64,000 nucleotides of DNA from Castor canadensis (GCF_047511655.1 NC_133393.1:154209779-154273778), one strand, 5' to 3'. Positions 22,100 to 33,910 are shown, counted from the stretch's first letter. The notes: generated by a model from the letters alone, not told the origin. Numbers and translations: made by a program.

Positions 22100-22545
22100 C
22101 AAGAAGAAAAGAGTATGCAAAGAGAATGATGGCCCCAGAGACACCCACACCCTAATTCCTGGAATGCAAGAATACAGTACCTTACCTGGCAAAATAGACT
22201 CTGCAGGTGTGATAAGGGTACCTATTTTGAGATGGAGATTTTCCTGGATTACCAAGGTGGGTTCAATCTAATCACATGAATTCTTAAAATGGGGAACATT
22301 TTCTGGCTGCCAGCAAGACATGACAACAGAACTGCTGCTGGTACTGAAGATGGAGGAAGGGAGGGGCCACGAGCCAAGGAGTGCAGGCAGCTTTCAGAGG
22401 CACAGTGCTGCTTACAGCTTGGATTCAGCCCAGTGGGACCCCAGCTGCACTTCTAACCTATAGAACTGTAAGAGAACAAACTTGTGTTGTTTTAAGGAGT
22501 AACTTACTGCTAATTGGTTGTGGCAGAATACCACCTCAGCTAGCA
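22100..22545 (+). repeat. MaLR-like LTR
   Basis: Landmarks in order: CCCACACCCTAATTCCTGG, TTACCTGGCAAAATAGAC, CTGCAGGTGTGATAAGGGTA, CAATCTAATCACATGAATTC, GATTCAGCCCAGTGGGACC and AGAACTGTAAGAGAACAAAC. They follow the layout of mammalian MaLR/ERVL-type LTRs. Confidence 0.6.
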
Positions 22546-22599
22546 AGCCCAAGGTGAAGACAATTGTGCCAGCTCTCAACTCCAGCACTTCTTTCCCTC

Positions 22600-22700
22600 A
22601 AGTTCATTTTGCAAACAACACTACAACAAAAAACCAAAGTTCAGCAGAAAGAAAATTCTGTACAATGAATATATGCTAATAAAAGTGAAAAAAAAAATAG
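22600..22700 (+). repeat. L1 3' end fragment
   Basis: GAATATATGCTAATAAAAGTG and the A-rich tail resemble the L1 3' UTR ends at 53400-53470 and 58800-58850 in this window. Confidence 0.4.
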
Positions 22701-22790
22701 ATAAAGAGCTCTGGTTCAAGGGGGGAAAAGGAAAAGAAAGGAAAAATCAACCATGGTTTAGTTGCTTTAATGGGTCAGTTGTTTGATGCG

Positions 22791-22952
22791 TTCATCTTGA
22801 GTCACTCCACCAGCCCTTTTTTTGTGATGATTTTTTTCGAGGTAGGGTCTCGTGAACTATTTCCCGGGCTGGCTTTGAACTATGATCCTCCTGATCTCTG
22901 CGTCCTGAGTAGCTAGGATTACAGGCATGAGCCACAGTTGCCCAGCAAGTTG
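22791..22952 (-). repeat. B1+ID dimeric SINE, ID part truncated
   Basis: CATCTTGAGTCACTCCACCA starts the remnant right monomer; the left monomer runs to GATTACAGGCATGAGCCAC. Confidence 0.85.
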
Positions 22953-23878
22953 CTTGTTTTTTGGTGTTCCTGCCTGGGACTTGCCTCACTGTTTTCTACC
23001 AGTTTAGGGCCAATCTTTATTCAAAAACAAAACGAATGTCCACAAATTCCTCTCCTGTGTTTTCAGTGGCCAGGTCTCCAGAGGCCTGTTAGACAAGATG
23101 CCAGTTCAGCTGAGACACACAACCCCACTCCCCCACACGCACTCCCACCCCTGCACCTGACTGCAGGCCTCTACTTACCGTCTGTATAATAGGGACTGGT
23201 GATTTCTGACCACTCCTCTTCCTATCCTGTGACTGATTCAGCCCTAATCCTTCACCATTTCTCCTTGATCTCCAACAAAAAAAGTAATCAATTCCCAGAG
23301 CATAGCGGGTGTAAACAGCCACCTTGTATGGGGCAACACATGTTCCAAGAAGCAAGTTCAAGTGCGCTTCCAATCTCCATAGAAATCTGCTAAAATCCTC
23401 TCTGGGGTCACGTGAGGGCGTTTTAACAGCATTCTAGCCAGACTTCTTTCTATGACTCGTGAGTCTCTTTCCCTCACTTGGAATCCTTGTTCCTCAACTT
23501 CTTTTTCATCTAGAAAGTTAAATCAATCCTACCACTCCCAGGTCCAGGTTGTAAGACACCCGCCTCCAATCCTGGGCTCTTGTCACCTGCTACAGAGGCA
23601 GAGGCCTTGCCTCCCTCCCCTGGGCCTCTAGTGCTCTCTACTCATCCCCCAACACACACAAAACAAATCTTCTCATCCTTAGCTGTGGTCAGGAATTCTA
23701 CCATTAACACTCCACTTAAAAAAGAAAAAAAGAAAAGAACAGAGTACTGTTAAAATTGTTCTGGAGGGGAGAACCTTGCGGTTATTATTAGGCACTGGTG
23801 CCTTGGTGAGAATAAAGGCTTCACACATTTTGAAAAGGGTGCCTGATGGGTTAGGGGAAAGGAAGATCAGGCTCTTTA
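22953..23878. other. Intergenic, nothing recognised
   Basis: No supported gene, repeat family or motif beyond short simple sequence. Confidence 0.5.
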
Positions 23879-24103
23879 TTTTTCTTCTTGTTTTGGGGTT
23901 CTGGGGTATGAACTTGGAGCCTCATATTTGCCAGGTAAGTGCTCCACCACTTGAGCCTACCTCCAGTCCTTTTTACTTTAGTTATTTTTCAGGTAGGGTC
24001 TTATATTTTTGCCCCAGGGTCAATCTCAGACCTCCATCCTCCTACCTATACCTCCTGTGTAGCTGGGATTACAGGCATGCATCCCCACATTGGTCCCAGC
24101 TAG
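23879..24103 (-). repeat. B1+ID dimeric SINE, diverged
   Basis: Reverse ID monomer (AAGTGCTCCACCACTTGAGC) then reverse B1 monomer (GATTACAGGCATGCATCCC). Confidence 0.8.
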
Positions 24104-24878
24104 TATTTCTTGAGTCCCAAGCCTATGGACAGAAACAAATGTAATCCCTGAGCCCAGAACTCAACTTGCAGAACCTGGAGACAATGGGCCTGCTCACATG
24201 GGCTCCTCCTGAAGGCAAGTTGGCTGTCCAGGAATGCTGTCTGCCTGTTGTTGGGTACAGCACTTTGCCATAATGAACTGGAGAAACAGTCTCAGGAAAA
24301 AAGTCTCTCTGCTGGCCCCCTCCACCCTCCCACACATCCCCACCCCAACTCCTTGCTTGATCCTCTGTCTCTTGCAGGCTCTGGACTGATTCTGATTTTC
24401 CCTGCTGAGCCTTAAGACCAGCGAACACAATTCCCTCCCTGAAATCTCACCTCTGTAGACAGAAGGTGATAAGGAGAACACAGGGGCAGGGAAGCTGTCA
24501 TGAGGTTTTCTCTTCCTACCAGGCGCATTCCGGTTCCAAAGGCGATTTCCACCTCCTGGACCACTCATCTTCCCTCTCTATGGTCAGTTTGTAACTGGAG
24601 TTCCAGGCCAGAGACCCAAGTCCAGGACACTCCCCCAATATGCTGAATAAAGAGATGAGGAGAGAAAGGACGTTTATTACACAGCCTGGGCACAGCACAG
24701 GAAGAGGCAGAGGAAGCCCTTCAGCCCATCTTTGGGGTACAGACATGAGGAAGGATTGGGGTGGTGGAGGGAGGTGTGCAGAGTCCCAAGCAATGTGTGG
24801 CCTGGTTGATCCTTACCAAGTGGTTCCAAAGAAGTGGTTACCACTGTCATCACTTGAGGGGAGAATCTGGTCACAATA
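24104..24878. other. Intergenic, nothing firmly recognised
   Basis: No supported exon. 24640-24700 (AATAAAG... GTTTATTACACAGCC) has an LTR-like look but no boundary was found. Confidence 0.4.
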
Positions 24879-25055
24879 ATAAACTTTCTGGTGGCTGTGG
24901 GGTAGCTTCAACTCTTGTCACAAGATGTCATCGGTCAGTCCTGTCTGTCCTGGATTCTAAGGTTACTGCCAGAGGAGAGGCAAATGCAAAGTGGAGGCTG
25001 GGAGGCCCAGCTTGTTACACGGCTTCCAGTTAACTGTGGGCCCAAGTAAATAGTA
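24879..25055. repeat. Unidentified repeat, copy 2
   Basis: It is the diverged partner of 21095-21330 in the same orientation. Confidence 0.45.
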
Positions 25056-25067
25056 ATTTTTACCAAA

Positions 25068-25297
25068 AGCAGTTATTTTTGGGGGGGGGGAAGGCAGCTG
25101 GGGTTTGAACTCAGGGTCTCTTGTTTGCTAGGCAGGTTTGTTACTTCGACCACGCCCCCAGCCCTTTTTCACTTTGGTTGTTCTTGGGATAGGGTCGTGT
25201 GCTTTTGTCCAAGCCAGCTTGGACCACCTCTATTCTTCCAATCTCTGCCTCCCAAGCAGTGGAAATTACAAGTGGGAGCCACTGTGCCCAGCCCAGC
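25068..25297 (-). repeat. B1+ID dimeric SINE, diverged
   Basis: GGTTTGAACTCAGGGTCTC and GCTAGGCAGG mark the ID part; GGAGCCACTGTGCCCAGCC ends the B1 part. Confidence 0.8.
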
Positions 25298-25529
25298 AAA
25301 AGCAGCTTCTAAGTGCCTATTATATTTTCTATCTGTTTGTCTGTCATTGATCTATTTCTCTTTCCTTCTTTTTCCTTCTAATATGAAATCTTTCAAGTAG
25401 AGTGGACATTACAATGGATACTCCTTATACCCAGCCCCAGGATTTTATAAGCGTAAATATCTTGCTGTGTTTTATTCATCTTTTTCTTTAAGATTTTCTT
25501 TTGTAGTAATTTTAGCAAGTAATCCTTAA

Positions 25530-25616
25530 TTATTTTTTGGCGGTACTGGGATTTGAACTCTGGGCCTCACAATTGCTAGGCAGGTGCTCTATCTTTTGAG
25601 CCACTCTGCCAGCCCC
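25530..25616 (-). repeat. ID-type SINE
   Basis: TGGCGGTACTGGGATTTGAA, GCTAGGCAGGTGCTCTATC and GAGCCACTCTGCCAGCCC in reverse orientation. Confidence 0.88.
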
Positions 25617-28107
25617 TCTTTAATATTCTAAAGTCAACTTCAGCAGGGTGATCGATCTCTCCTAAGTGCTCCAGTCTGTGCTTTTCATTTCTGGAGTGGA
25701 CATTTTTCTCCGTGACAACACCATCTCACACCTATACTTCCTTCTAACCGCCCCCCCCCCCACGTTGTATACAAATTGCTCTTATTTTCCTAAGACATCC
25801 TTCATAACTGAGCAGCACATCAGGCTCAGGGTGACCTTCCCCAAATCTAAATCTGAATGCATCCCTCTCCTGTGAGCCTTAGGAAGCAGGACCTGGTGCC
25901 CCAATGCTTGATGCTCAATGCTTGCTCTGCCTCTGGCCTTATTTCAGCTTCCCACAGCCGCCCTCCTTTCAGCCCCAGCTCTCCCAGTTTGCCATTTCCT
26001 CTACCTGGGAAGTTCTTGGTGCCTTCATACTCTTCCCACCCAGTTCTGCCATTATTTTCCCAGGGAAGCTCCCAGGAATTTGTGAACCTATTACAGGTCG
26101 TCTCTCCCTTTTCCCTGGACCCTGTTCCTGTTCTCAGAGTGTCGACCATGATCCTTGCTGGTCCATTTCTGGGTGACTAGCTTGAGGATGACTCTGAGGG
26201 CCACAGCTGTTTGTTCACCATGCCTCCCCTGGCCCAGAGCTGGCACACAGTGGACACTCCACAAATACATGTGAGCCAGTGAACCACGAGCAAACAGGGC
26301 TTGGGTGAGGATGGTGCCACTGTCCCAGGACCTTGTAAACCCTGCCTGTGGTGAGGAATTGGTGACAAGGGATGATCCCCAGAGGGATGGGCCAGCCATA
26401 GGAGTGCTGCTTCTCCAGCAGGTATGGGGACACTACCTGTGGGGATTGTCCCCAGAGTTCCTCTTTCCCTCCAGGACACTGGTGTCCTGGCTGCTGTGAA
26501 CTACGGTTAATACCTGCAGAATGGGGTGACAAAGAGCACTGTCTCCTTAAGAAACCAGAATGTTCCCCTCTTAGAGGGGCTCCCTGAAGCTCCCTGGGAC
26601 CTGCCAGATCTAGGACAGGGGGAAGAAGATCAAAGCTGGGAGCAGCACTAGGGTCGTGGGGGCCAAGGGCAGCAGCAGAAGAGCAAGGAGGCTGCAGAAC
26701 AAGGGCAAGAGCAGGCACTTAGGTTCAAGTCCTGACCGAGCCCCTGATGTACTTGGTGACCGGCAGCTCCACCTCCACTGAGGCCTCAGTTTCTTTTTGA
26801 GTACAAGAAGGAAGAGACATCACCAGGAGACCTCCTTCCTTCTGGACCTGACAGTCTCAAGGGAGTGGAAAGAGAAATCTCCAACCCTGCTGTCCCCACA
26901 TGAGACACTGCTCAGCCTTGCTGCAACCCACAGGCTTGTACAGTTCCTGGTGCTCCTTTCTGGAAGCATCTGGCCCTGACTGGAAGGGACCAGTCTTCAC
27001 AGTCTCCTTTCTCCTGCAGTCCCAGTGCACAGAAGTCATTCATCCATTCCGTACTCCTTCACTGTCCCCTGCCTCCTCTGGCAGGCCATTGAGGGCAGGG
27101 AACACTAAGACCTCGGGGGCTCTCAGCTTGCTTCCCATGGTGAAGGAAACAAGATAGGAACTGGGACGTGTGCAGAGGTCAGAGGAGTCGGGTAATTGAG
27201 CCAAGTGTGTGCACAGAGGTCCGTTTTACTGGAGCCTGGGAAAGAAGGCTCCCTGGAGGAAGCAGCCCTTGGGCATCCTCAAGCTGCTCTGGAGACCTCA
27301 GAGTTCCTGAAAAACAGCCGAAGCTCATTCTGTAGCCAGCATCAAACATTTCCAAAGACTGGCCAGACGGGATCCCTCTGCACAGCTCACCTAGGGCCCA
27401 GGAGGGAGATGGTACCCTATTTCACAGTGAAACTCTGCCAGGTCGTGACTCACGGCACTGTTAGGGGAGATGCTGGGAGTTGATTTAAACTCAGAGTTCA
27501 ACCCAGCTCTTTCTTTAGCTCCATAAACACAGCTGAAGGGCAGCCAAGAGTGAAGGGCCAGGACATGCAGGACAGCTCTGGAGGTAGGAGCCCTGCCTTT
27601 CCTGGGATCCAGCAGGAGGCTGCAGCCTCTGCTCTCAACATCAAGGCCTGCTGTGATGACTGAAGGGAACACTGGTGAGGGGCCAGCAGAGGCCATCTCT
27701 GCCTTTACACTGCCCCCTCAGTCCACCTGGCACAGCAGCCTCAGCCCCTCAGCCATGATCACAAAACACAGTTGAATTCTGCCTCTTCCCCCCGTCCCCC
27801 AAGTTTCCCCATCTTGTGGAGGTAAGACTCTAGGTCTGCCTTCCCCTGTGAGTCCCTGTGTGTTCAGGGCCTGCAGACCAAACCGAGTCTGGAACCAAAT
27901 CAACAGAGTGACCGAGACAGGGCCCGCCTTCTAGGAGGAGAGGAAGGTGGCAACCTCTGAGTTGGCACAGAGGCCCTGAGGCTAGAGGGCCCTGACCAGG
28001 GGCCAGCAAGGAGGTCTGTGTGGGCTTTTCTTTGGTTCACACAGGACAGGTGTGGGTCTCTTAACACATCCTGAGGAATGTGTCACTAGCCAATTATGTC
28101 CTTTATC
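25617..28107. other. Intergenic, largely repeat-poor
   Basis: No SINE, LTR or L1 is visible for about 2.5 kb, unusual for this window. Open frames up to 167 codons lack splice context and protein character, so none is annotated. Confidence 0.5.
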
Positions 28108-28291
28108 TTTTTTTTTTTTATTTTTGCAGTATGGGGTTTGAACTCAAGGCTTACACCTTGAGTCACTCCACCAGCCCTTTTTTGTGATTTTTTTTTTTTT
28201 TTTTTGAGATAGGGTCTTGCAAACTATTTTGCCCAGGCTGGCTTCAAACCACGATTCTCCTGATTCCTCCTTCCTGAGTAGCTAGGAAGCT
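28108..28291 (-). repeat. B1+ID dimeric SINE
   Basis: GTATGGGGTTTGAACTCAAG and TTGAGTCACTCCACCAGCCC mark the ID part, followed by a T17 tract and the reverse B1 monomer. Confidence 0.88.
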
Positions 28292-28446
28292 ATGTCCTTG
28301 TGTGAACATCCCGGAATGTGCATATACGCTGGAACTCAGAGGACATGGGCCAGTCACTCTTGGTGCCTTCTAGAGACCTGGTAGACACGTGGGTGAGGAT
28401 GAGACTGCTGTCAGCACAACCCCACAGACCGTTCCCACTCAACTCT

Positions 28447-28546
28447 TTTGTTTTGTTTTGTTTTTTGAGACAAATTCTTGCCCAGGCTGGCTTTGAGCTC
28501 CCAAGAGCTGGGATTACGGACATATGCCACCACTCCCTGATCTGTT
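28447..28546 (-). repeat. B1-type SINE, short
   Basis: GCCCAGGCTGGCTTTGAGC and GCTGGGATTACGGACATATG in reverse orientation. Confidence 0.8.
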
Positions 28547-28609
28547 TTTTAAAATAGAGGAAAGCACTTCAAAATAATGACAAATAGTAGAATATAACAG
28601 TTGCATAAA

Positions 28610-28700
28610 TCAGTAACAGTTATTTATTACCAAGCACTATGTACTGGACATAGACATATGTGCTGAACGTTTGGACAAGTGGCAGCACAGGTTTGTTGAC
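28610..28700 (-). repeat. MIR relic
   Basis: ATTACCAAGCACTATGTACTGGACATAG resembles the MIR 3' region. Confidence 0.45.
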
Positions 28701-28879
28701 ACCAGAATCACCCGATGGCTGTGCTGCACTACATAGTATGACAACTGTGGTGTCACTGGGCGATAAGAACTTAGCTCCACTGTCATCTTGTGAGAACACC
28801 ATTGTGAGAAACACGCTCACCTGTGCAAACCCAAAGAATGCACTCAGAGACACATGAAGCACAGCAGAAGTGAGACGTT

Positions 28880-29318
28880 AATAGTGGTCTTAAGATCTGA
28901 TGTCTAGGAAGCCAGGCACACCCAGAGCAGTTACAAAAGGCATTTCATCCTGTGCACAGGTCCCTCCCCCACTTCCTCATTGGCTGAGTACTATGGGGTT
29001 CACATTCTATCCCTGTTTGTTGCCTAATTCCTATTGGGTTATTTTAAAATATGCCTCTCTTGGGATTGGTCAACTTTTAGAAGTGGTATCTGCCTCTGTT
29101 TGTGGTGGGAAGCCCTCCCTGAGATATATGTTTTCTGGCATCTACACAGTTTTTACCCGTTTCCTCATTCCATGGTGATTTATCCCGCCGAGCTTAAATT
29201 CCCTTATCAGTTGTCACTCCCCAACACCTGCAAGCTGATATGCAAGCATGTGGCTAGAATTAAATGCCTTTCCTTGAAAATGGACCACTGACTTTATTTT
29301 TTAAACAAATTTCATCTT
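28880..29318 (-). repeat. Possible 3' LTR remnant of ERV-A
   Basis: This lies just downstream (in minus orientation) of the ERV-A env end, after a purine-rich tract (minus strand AAAAAGAAAAAAGA at about 29319-29332) that could be a polypurine tract. On the minus strand it carries three CCAAT boxes (near 28980, 29030 and 29065), as gammaretroviral-type U3 regions often do. No partner LTR remains, and the far end is not clear. Confidence 0.3.
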
Positions 29319-29484
29319 TTTTCTTTTTACACTGGTCTTTTTTTCACTCTTGTGTTTTTTGTCTTTCAAATTGCTCTAGAATTTGTTGACTTTCCTCATC
29401 ATAGGCAGTGTATCTGATTTGCTTTCTAATAGTAGCAAATTATTCTGCTGATAGGTCATGGGCATCTGTTTGCTAATTGCTGTT

Positions 29485-31153
29485 TAATTAGTCTCTGTGC
29501 TGATTCTCTTACACGGGATAATACAACACCCTATCTCTGTTAAGACCCCAGCTACAATGATGAAAGATGTAAGAATTGAGGCTATTAACCCTTCCACTTT
29601 CCAAACCATCTTTCTAACATCCAGTGAAGGGATTGTCAATGCTGACTTTTTGCCAGTTCATTAGCCAAAGTCATTAGTCCCTGGAGTGCCTTTGTGACTG
29701 TGCCATCAGGAGCTGTACTATTAGGAATAAAAGTACATTTTCCTCCCAGTATAACACAAACACCCCCTTTCTCTGCCAGAATCATGTCTAGTGCTACCCT
29801 GTTTTCCCAAGCCATTCTGCTAGTGGCATCCAACTGACTAGCTACCCCCGAAGAGCATCCTGGGTGTAGTTGATAAACCTCTACCTGGTGATTGCTTTTA
29901 TCCTGTTTGGGTACCTAGGGGAATGCCAGGATGAATGGAATGGCCAATTGAACTGGGGCACAGGTCCCAGTCCAGTTAGATGGTAATATGTCACAGAGGT
30001 TCTTTTTCCCACAATACCACCAGACGTCAGCCCAGGTATGTGAAGAGCTGAGTAATTGACACATTGGTGACATTTAAGATATTGGTGCAAGTAGTCAGTT
30101 CTCCCATGAATTCTGCCCCCTGTCCAGAGAGGCATGAGGAATAGTTTGTTTTCCCTATAGAGAAAGAGGGGATTGCCCTGGAGTCTGATCTTCACAAAGC
30201 AGGAAAGAGCAAAGCTAGATTCTTCCAGGTCTCATTTCCCCATGCATCCTTGTCTTGGTATAGAGCCAGCATGAAATGCATTCTTCTGGGATCAGTATCC
30301 CATCCGAGGGGAAATGGAACCACCTGTGCCTGTGGCTGTCCACAGCACATGCATAGCAATCATACTTGTTAAGAGCTTGTACTGTAAAGGTGACCCATTC
30401 ATATCACCATACTGAGTTTCTATTTCTAGAGTTTGTCTTAAATCTTTTACCTCAATTATCTCTACTCTCTTAAGGTTATTTTTCCATGAGCCAGAGTTCC
30501 ATCACTGGGGTGGCACCAATGATAGGACAAAGTTGAATTGGTGACTAATCTGAGGGCTAGCCATCCCAGGGGGTCCCTTCCTGAGACATCTATTCCTAAC
30601 CCATATACTCGGGGAGCTACTTCTGGTTCTTGATCTATGATAGTGGGGTTGTCAATAGTCAAGAGTATGGGATTACATTGAAGATTCTGACAATTTTCTG
30701 GTGGGGTGCCTTTGGATAGGTGTAGCTTAGCCTGCAAGGGTGCTAATTTCGGGTTGACACTGTGCATTTGCTGTCCAACCCTGATATTTAGTTGTCCACC
30801 ATACCTGATTGCAACGGGGCAGGGACCTATATGCCTCCATACCCTATTTGTGGTTCTGGACAGAGGTATTTATTTTCTCCTGAGAATTGCCTCTGGTTTT
30901 CTAGATTTCCACAAGACAGAACCTGGCAAGCATCAATTTATAGTTTGGGGGGCTGAGGTCTTAGTTCTATTAATCACTAGCTTGATTGGGTATCTAAAGT
31001 CTGTTTATATATGTTCCCCCATCCAACCAAAGTTTGGGTTTTCACATATTGTATAGCCATCCATCCAAGACAAAATATCTTGTAGAGAAATGCCAGGTCC
31101 ATAATTGGGGTTTTCAAGGAATATATTAAATTGGTTTCTTTTTCCTTAGAACT
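29485..31153 (-). pseudogene. env: ERV-A env, decayed
   Basis: Envelope remnant of an old class I retrovirus. The surface-unit part is spread over two or three frames (for example the open run at 30462-30767). The transmembrane part at about 29485-29860 keeps the immunosuppressive-type stretch (residues such as NRVALDMILAEKGG), then CVILGGKC, an ectodomain end WFGKWKG, a hydrophobic span and a short tail ending at a stop near 29485. The usual CX6CC motif is degenerate: the second Cys of the pair is Thr. Stops include one near 29636. It follows the integrase segment on the same strand, so pol-env order is kept. Not functional as read. Confidence 0.85.
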
Positions 31154-31154
31154 A

Positions 31155-31364
31155 CCTTTAGGGGCCAGGCACTGATACTCACGCCTGTAATCCTAGCTAC
31201 TCAGGAGGCAGAGATCAGGAGGACTGCAGTTGGTTCGAAGCCAGCCCAGGCAAATAGTTCATGAGACCCTATCTCAAAAGTACCTAACACAAAAAGGGCT
31301 GGTGGAGTGGCTCAAAGTGTAGGCCCTGCTGAGTTCAAGCCCCAGTATCACACAAAAAAAGGAA
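31155..31364 (+). repeat. B1+ID dimeric SINE inserted between ERV-A pol and env
   Basis: CACGCCTGTAATCCTAGCTA starts the left monomer; AAGGGCTGGTGGAGTGGCTC starts the right monomer; A7 tail. GGAACTACCTTTAGG-like text on both sides (about 31147 and 31362) looks like the target duplication. Confidence 0.93.
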
Positions 31365-31365
31365 C

Positions 31366-32279
31366 TACCTTTAGGGTTTTTTTTTTTTTTTGATGACCCA
31401 TATACCGCCCACTGGTCTGTTCTCCCCCTCCCTGTATTTCCTAGTCCTTTGGCTCAGGTGTAATAAGTCCACCGTTTTCCCACTGTTCATATTGCTGTCT
31501 CAGTGGTCAGGGGCACTTGATAGGAGTCTTCCTAGTTGGAGCTTGTCTTCCTTCCAAGTCTTAATCAGTACCAGGTCACCATGCCGAAAGTGATGAACTG
31601 TGAACTCAAGAGGCAGGGGCTGGTGAGGAGTCCTTTTAGCCAAAGGGATGACAGGGAAGAAGATATCATCAATATATAGTTCCTTAAAAATTGATTTTTG
31701 GTTTCCATGGTAGGAAGATCAGCAGTCCTGCCCAGGTATGGGAGCCCACAGAACATTTCATAAGGGGACAGTCCCACATCTTTTCTTGGAGCTGTCCTAA
31801 TCTGAAGGAGAGCTATTGGGAGACATTTGACCTGGGGCAGTTTGGTTTCTAGGATCAGTTTGGCAATTTGTTTCTTAAGGGTTGATTCATTCTTTCCACC
31901 TTTCCTGAGGAAAGGGGGATGCCAGGAAGCAGACAGTCACAATCAATATCCAAACTCTCCATTATTCCCTGTAACACCTTTGAGGTAAAGAGACACCCGT
32001 TGTCTGAGTTAATATTCTCCACCAAATCAAACCTAGACACAATCTGCTCTAAGTCCACTTTGATGACACTCCCTGCTGTGGCCAATGAAGTGATCCACTA
32101 TGGCCAGTAGGTATCTTTGTAATCCCATCCTAGGTATCTCTAGGAAGTCTATCTGAATGCTCTGAAATGGTCTTAACCTGGGTGGTCTTCCCCCATTCAC
32201 CTGTCCCCTTATCACTATTTTATTCATTCTTTGGCAATCACTCATCACCCACACATTCATAATTCCTAAGTACTCTCCA
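31366..32279 (-). pseudogene. pol: ERV-A pol: integrase core and C-terminal domain
   Basis: Read on the minus strand, the fragment enters just before the CQRMN end of the zinc-binding domain. It then gives the catalytic core with all three acidic residues visible (in QIDF, SDNG and KVERMN), the conserved GLSPYEM block and a C-terminal GDLVLIKTWKEDKL-like segment. At least two frame breaks occur (near 32060 and near 31800). The N-terminal domain lies 6 kb away at 38430-38590, because ERV-B occupies the gap. The protein would insert viral DNA into the host genome; this copy cannot be translated as one chain. Confidence 0.88.
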
Positions 32280-32442
32280 ATTCTCCAATATGCAGTCTTT
32301 CTCTTCTCTTTTCTCCAACTAAATTCTTTGCAAATAAAATCTTTCCCACCTCTGCTGTTGGAGTCTGCCTGTGCTTTCATTCTCAGAGCAGGCTCAAGAA
32401 CCCTGAGCATCTGAAATTCCTACGCATGTCATCCGTGCATCA
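32280..32442 (+). repeat. ERV-B 5' LTR, U3 missing
   Basis: It aligns with 38266-38428, starts within the LTR at ATTCTCCAATATGCAGTC and keeps the polyadenylation signal AATAAA and the GCATCA end. The U3 promoter (octamers, TATA) seen in the 3' LTR is absent. Confidence 0.92.
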
Positions 32443-32446
32443 TACT

Positions 32447-32465
32447 TGGCGACGCACGAAGGGAC
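32447..32465 (+). other. ERV-B primer binding site, tRNA-Arg-like
   Basis: Four bases after the LTR end stands TGGCGACGCACGAAGGGAC. From memory of tRNA-Arg(UCG) 3' ends, this complements CCA plus acceptor sequence, with one extra G. The primer assignment should be checked by alignment. Confidence 0.55.
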
Positions 32466-33910
32466 CAGCCTTCACCTGAGGTTGGTATAGGTTGTACCAA
32501 ACTGGGAAAGACTGCCTAGGAATGTGACTGTGAGCATCCGGCACTCCGGTGGAGTCTGTTTTTCAGGACAGACCCCCCCACCACGGCCTAGCTACGGTGG
32601 AACTCTCAGGTTGACCTTTTCTCCCTCTCTCTCTATCTTGTTAAGGAGGGTTTCTTCCTTGGGAAACTGAGGAAAAGGTCCGAGCCCACTACAGCTGTAC
32701 GGCAGGCAATCTGAGGAAACTCAGAGGCCAGGCGGGGATTTATAACACACTGCCAATGCTACGTGGGCGGAACCGGACTTCAGTGCACCGAGGCTTTTTC
32801 TTTTTTCCTCTCCTTAAACGCTAACACTCTCTTTCAAGATCTGACCAGCTTAAGGGGAGTTCTGAAAACAGCTGGTGAAAGGAAAGTTTGTCTTCAAGCC
32901 ACAAGGTGTTCTGGCCGGGGCACTCCCTGGTGTCACCCAAAGGCTGGAGATGCAACTTTTTGACCCGCCCTGAGGCCCCAAAGGCGGCTAAGTCTTGGAC
33001 CTCCCCAGTCATGTCCGTGGCAAACAGACAACCAGATCTCTCATGCTTTCTTCATGGTTTCCGTGGCCCGAGAGTGGAGGTCACCTCTTGCTTCCAGTGC
33101 TCCAGTACTGCCTTTGGGCAGGATCGACCTGGACAGCAGGGATGATCAATAATCCTTCATGCATTGAGCCTGGAAACTCTTTTTCCCCAACCCTCAGCGT
33201 CTCCTTCTCCTTTCCCAGGCAGTTCAGGATGAGTGTCCCCCTCCCCGCTTTTGCTGTAAATAGCAGTGAGCTTCTTTCTTCAGGAAGTTTGGGAAAAATC
33301 CCTACAGGCATCAGAAAGTGCTAGTCTCCAATTTAGGCTTGACTGTCTTTGTCAAGCATCAGATTAACTGGTTAAACAGGTTCCGCAGCCTGCCCTCAGG
33401 GAAAGGAAAAAAAAACAGTTAAAAGGCAAAAACCTCAGGTCTCTGTTTTTTGCCCCTTATCAGAGCAAAAGCCTCCAGATGCTCTCTCTCCTTTCATAGA
33501 AAGCATATATGCCTCACAGGATATATAGGGGGACAAAAGTCTACTTCATCAAGAGTCCCCATCCATGCCTCTACAGGGGTCCTCCTTCTGGCCATGCAAG
33601 CCCTCTTGGTCACTTTGATAGTTACGTTTTAATTACAAGCGCTCAGCTGATAGAGGAGAACCAGGCCTACCTGGGTCGCAGGGCAAACAGGCAAATCAAA
33701 TAGATGAGAGGTTGGTCAAAGATCATCTCAGGGGGTGGTGCAACTGAGATATCTGTAAATCCTCCATGGCTTTACCCACAAGTGGCAGTGGAAGGAGCAA
33801 GGGAGAGCAGGACGCCCTCTCCCACTAGAGTTTCTCCTCATCTGGGGACACCTAGATAAAAGGAGAAACCTCTGTTAAGGTGACCAATTTTCCCTTGTTT
33901 CCCTTTTTAG
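32466..33910 (+). other. ERV-B 5' leader
   Basis: About 1.4 kb between primer site and gag. It holds no protein I recognise; a packaging signal would be expected here but cannot be pinpointed by reading. Confidence 0.6.
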
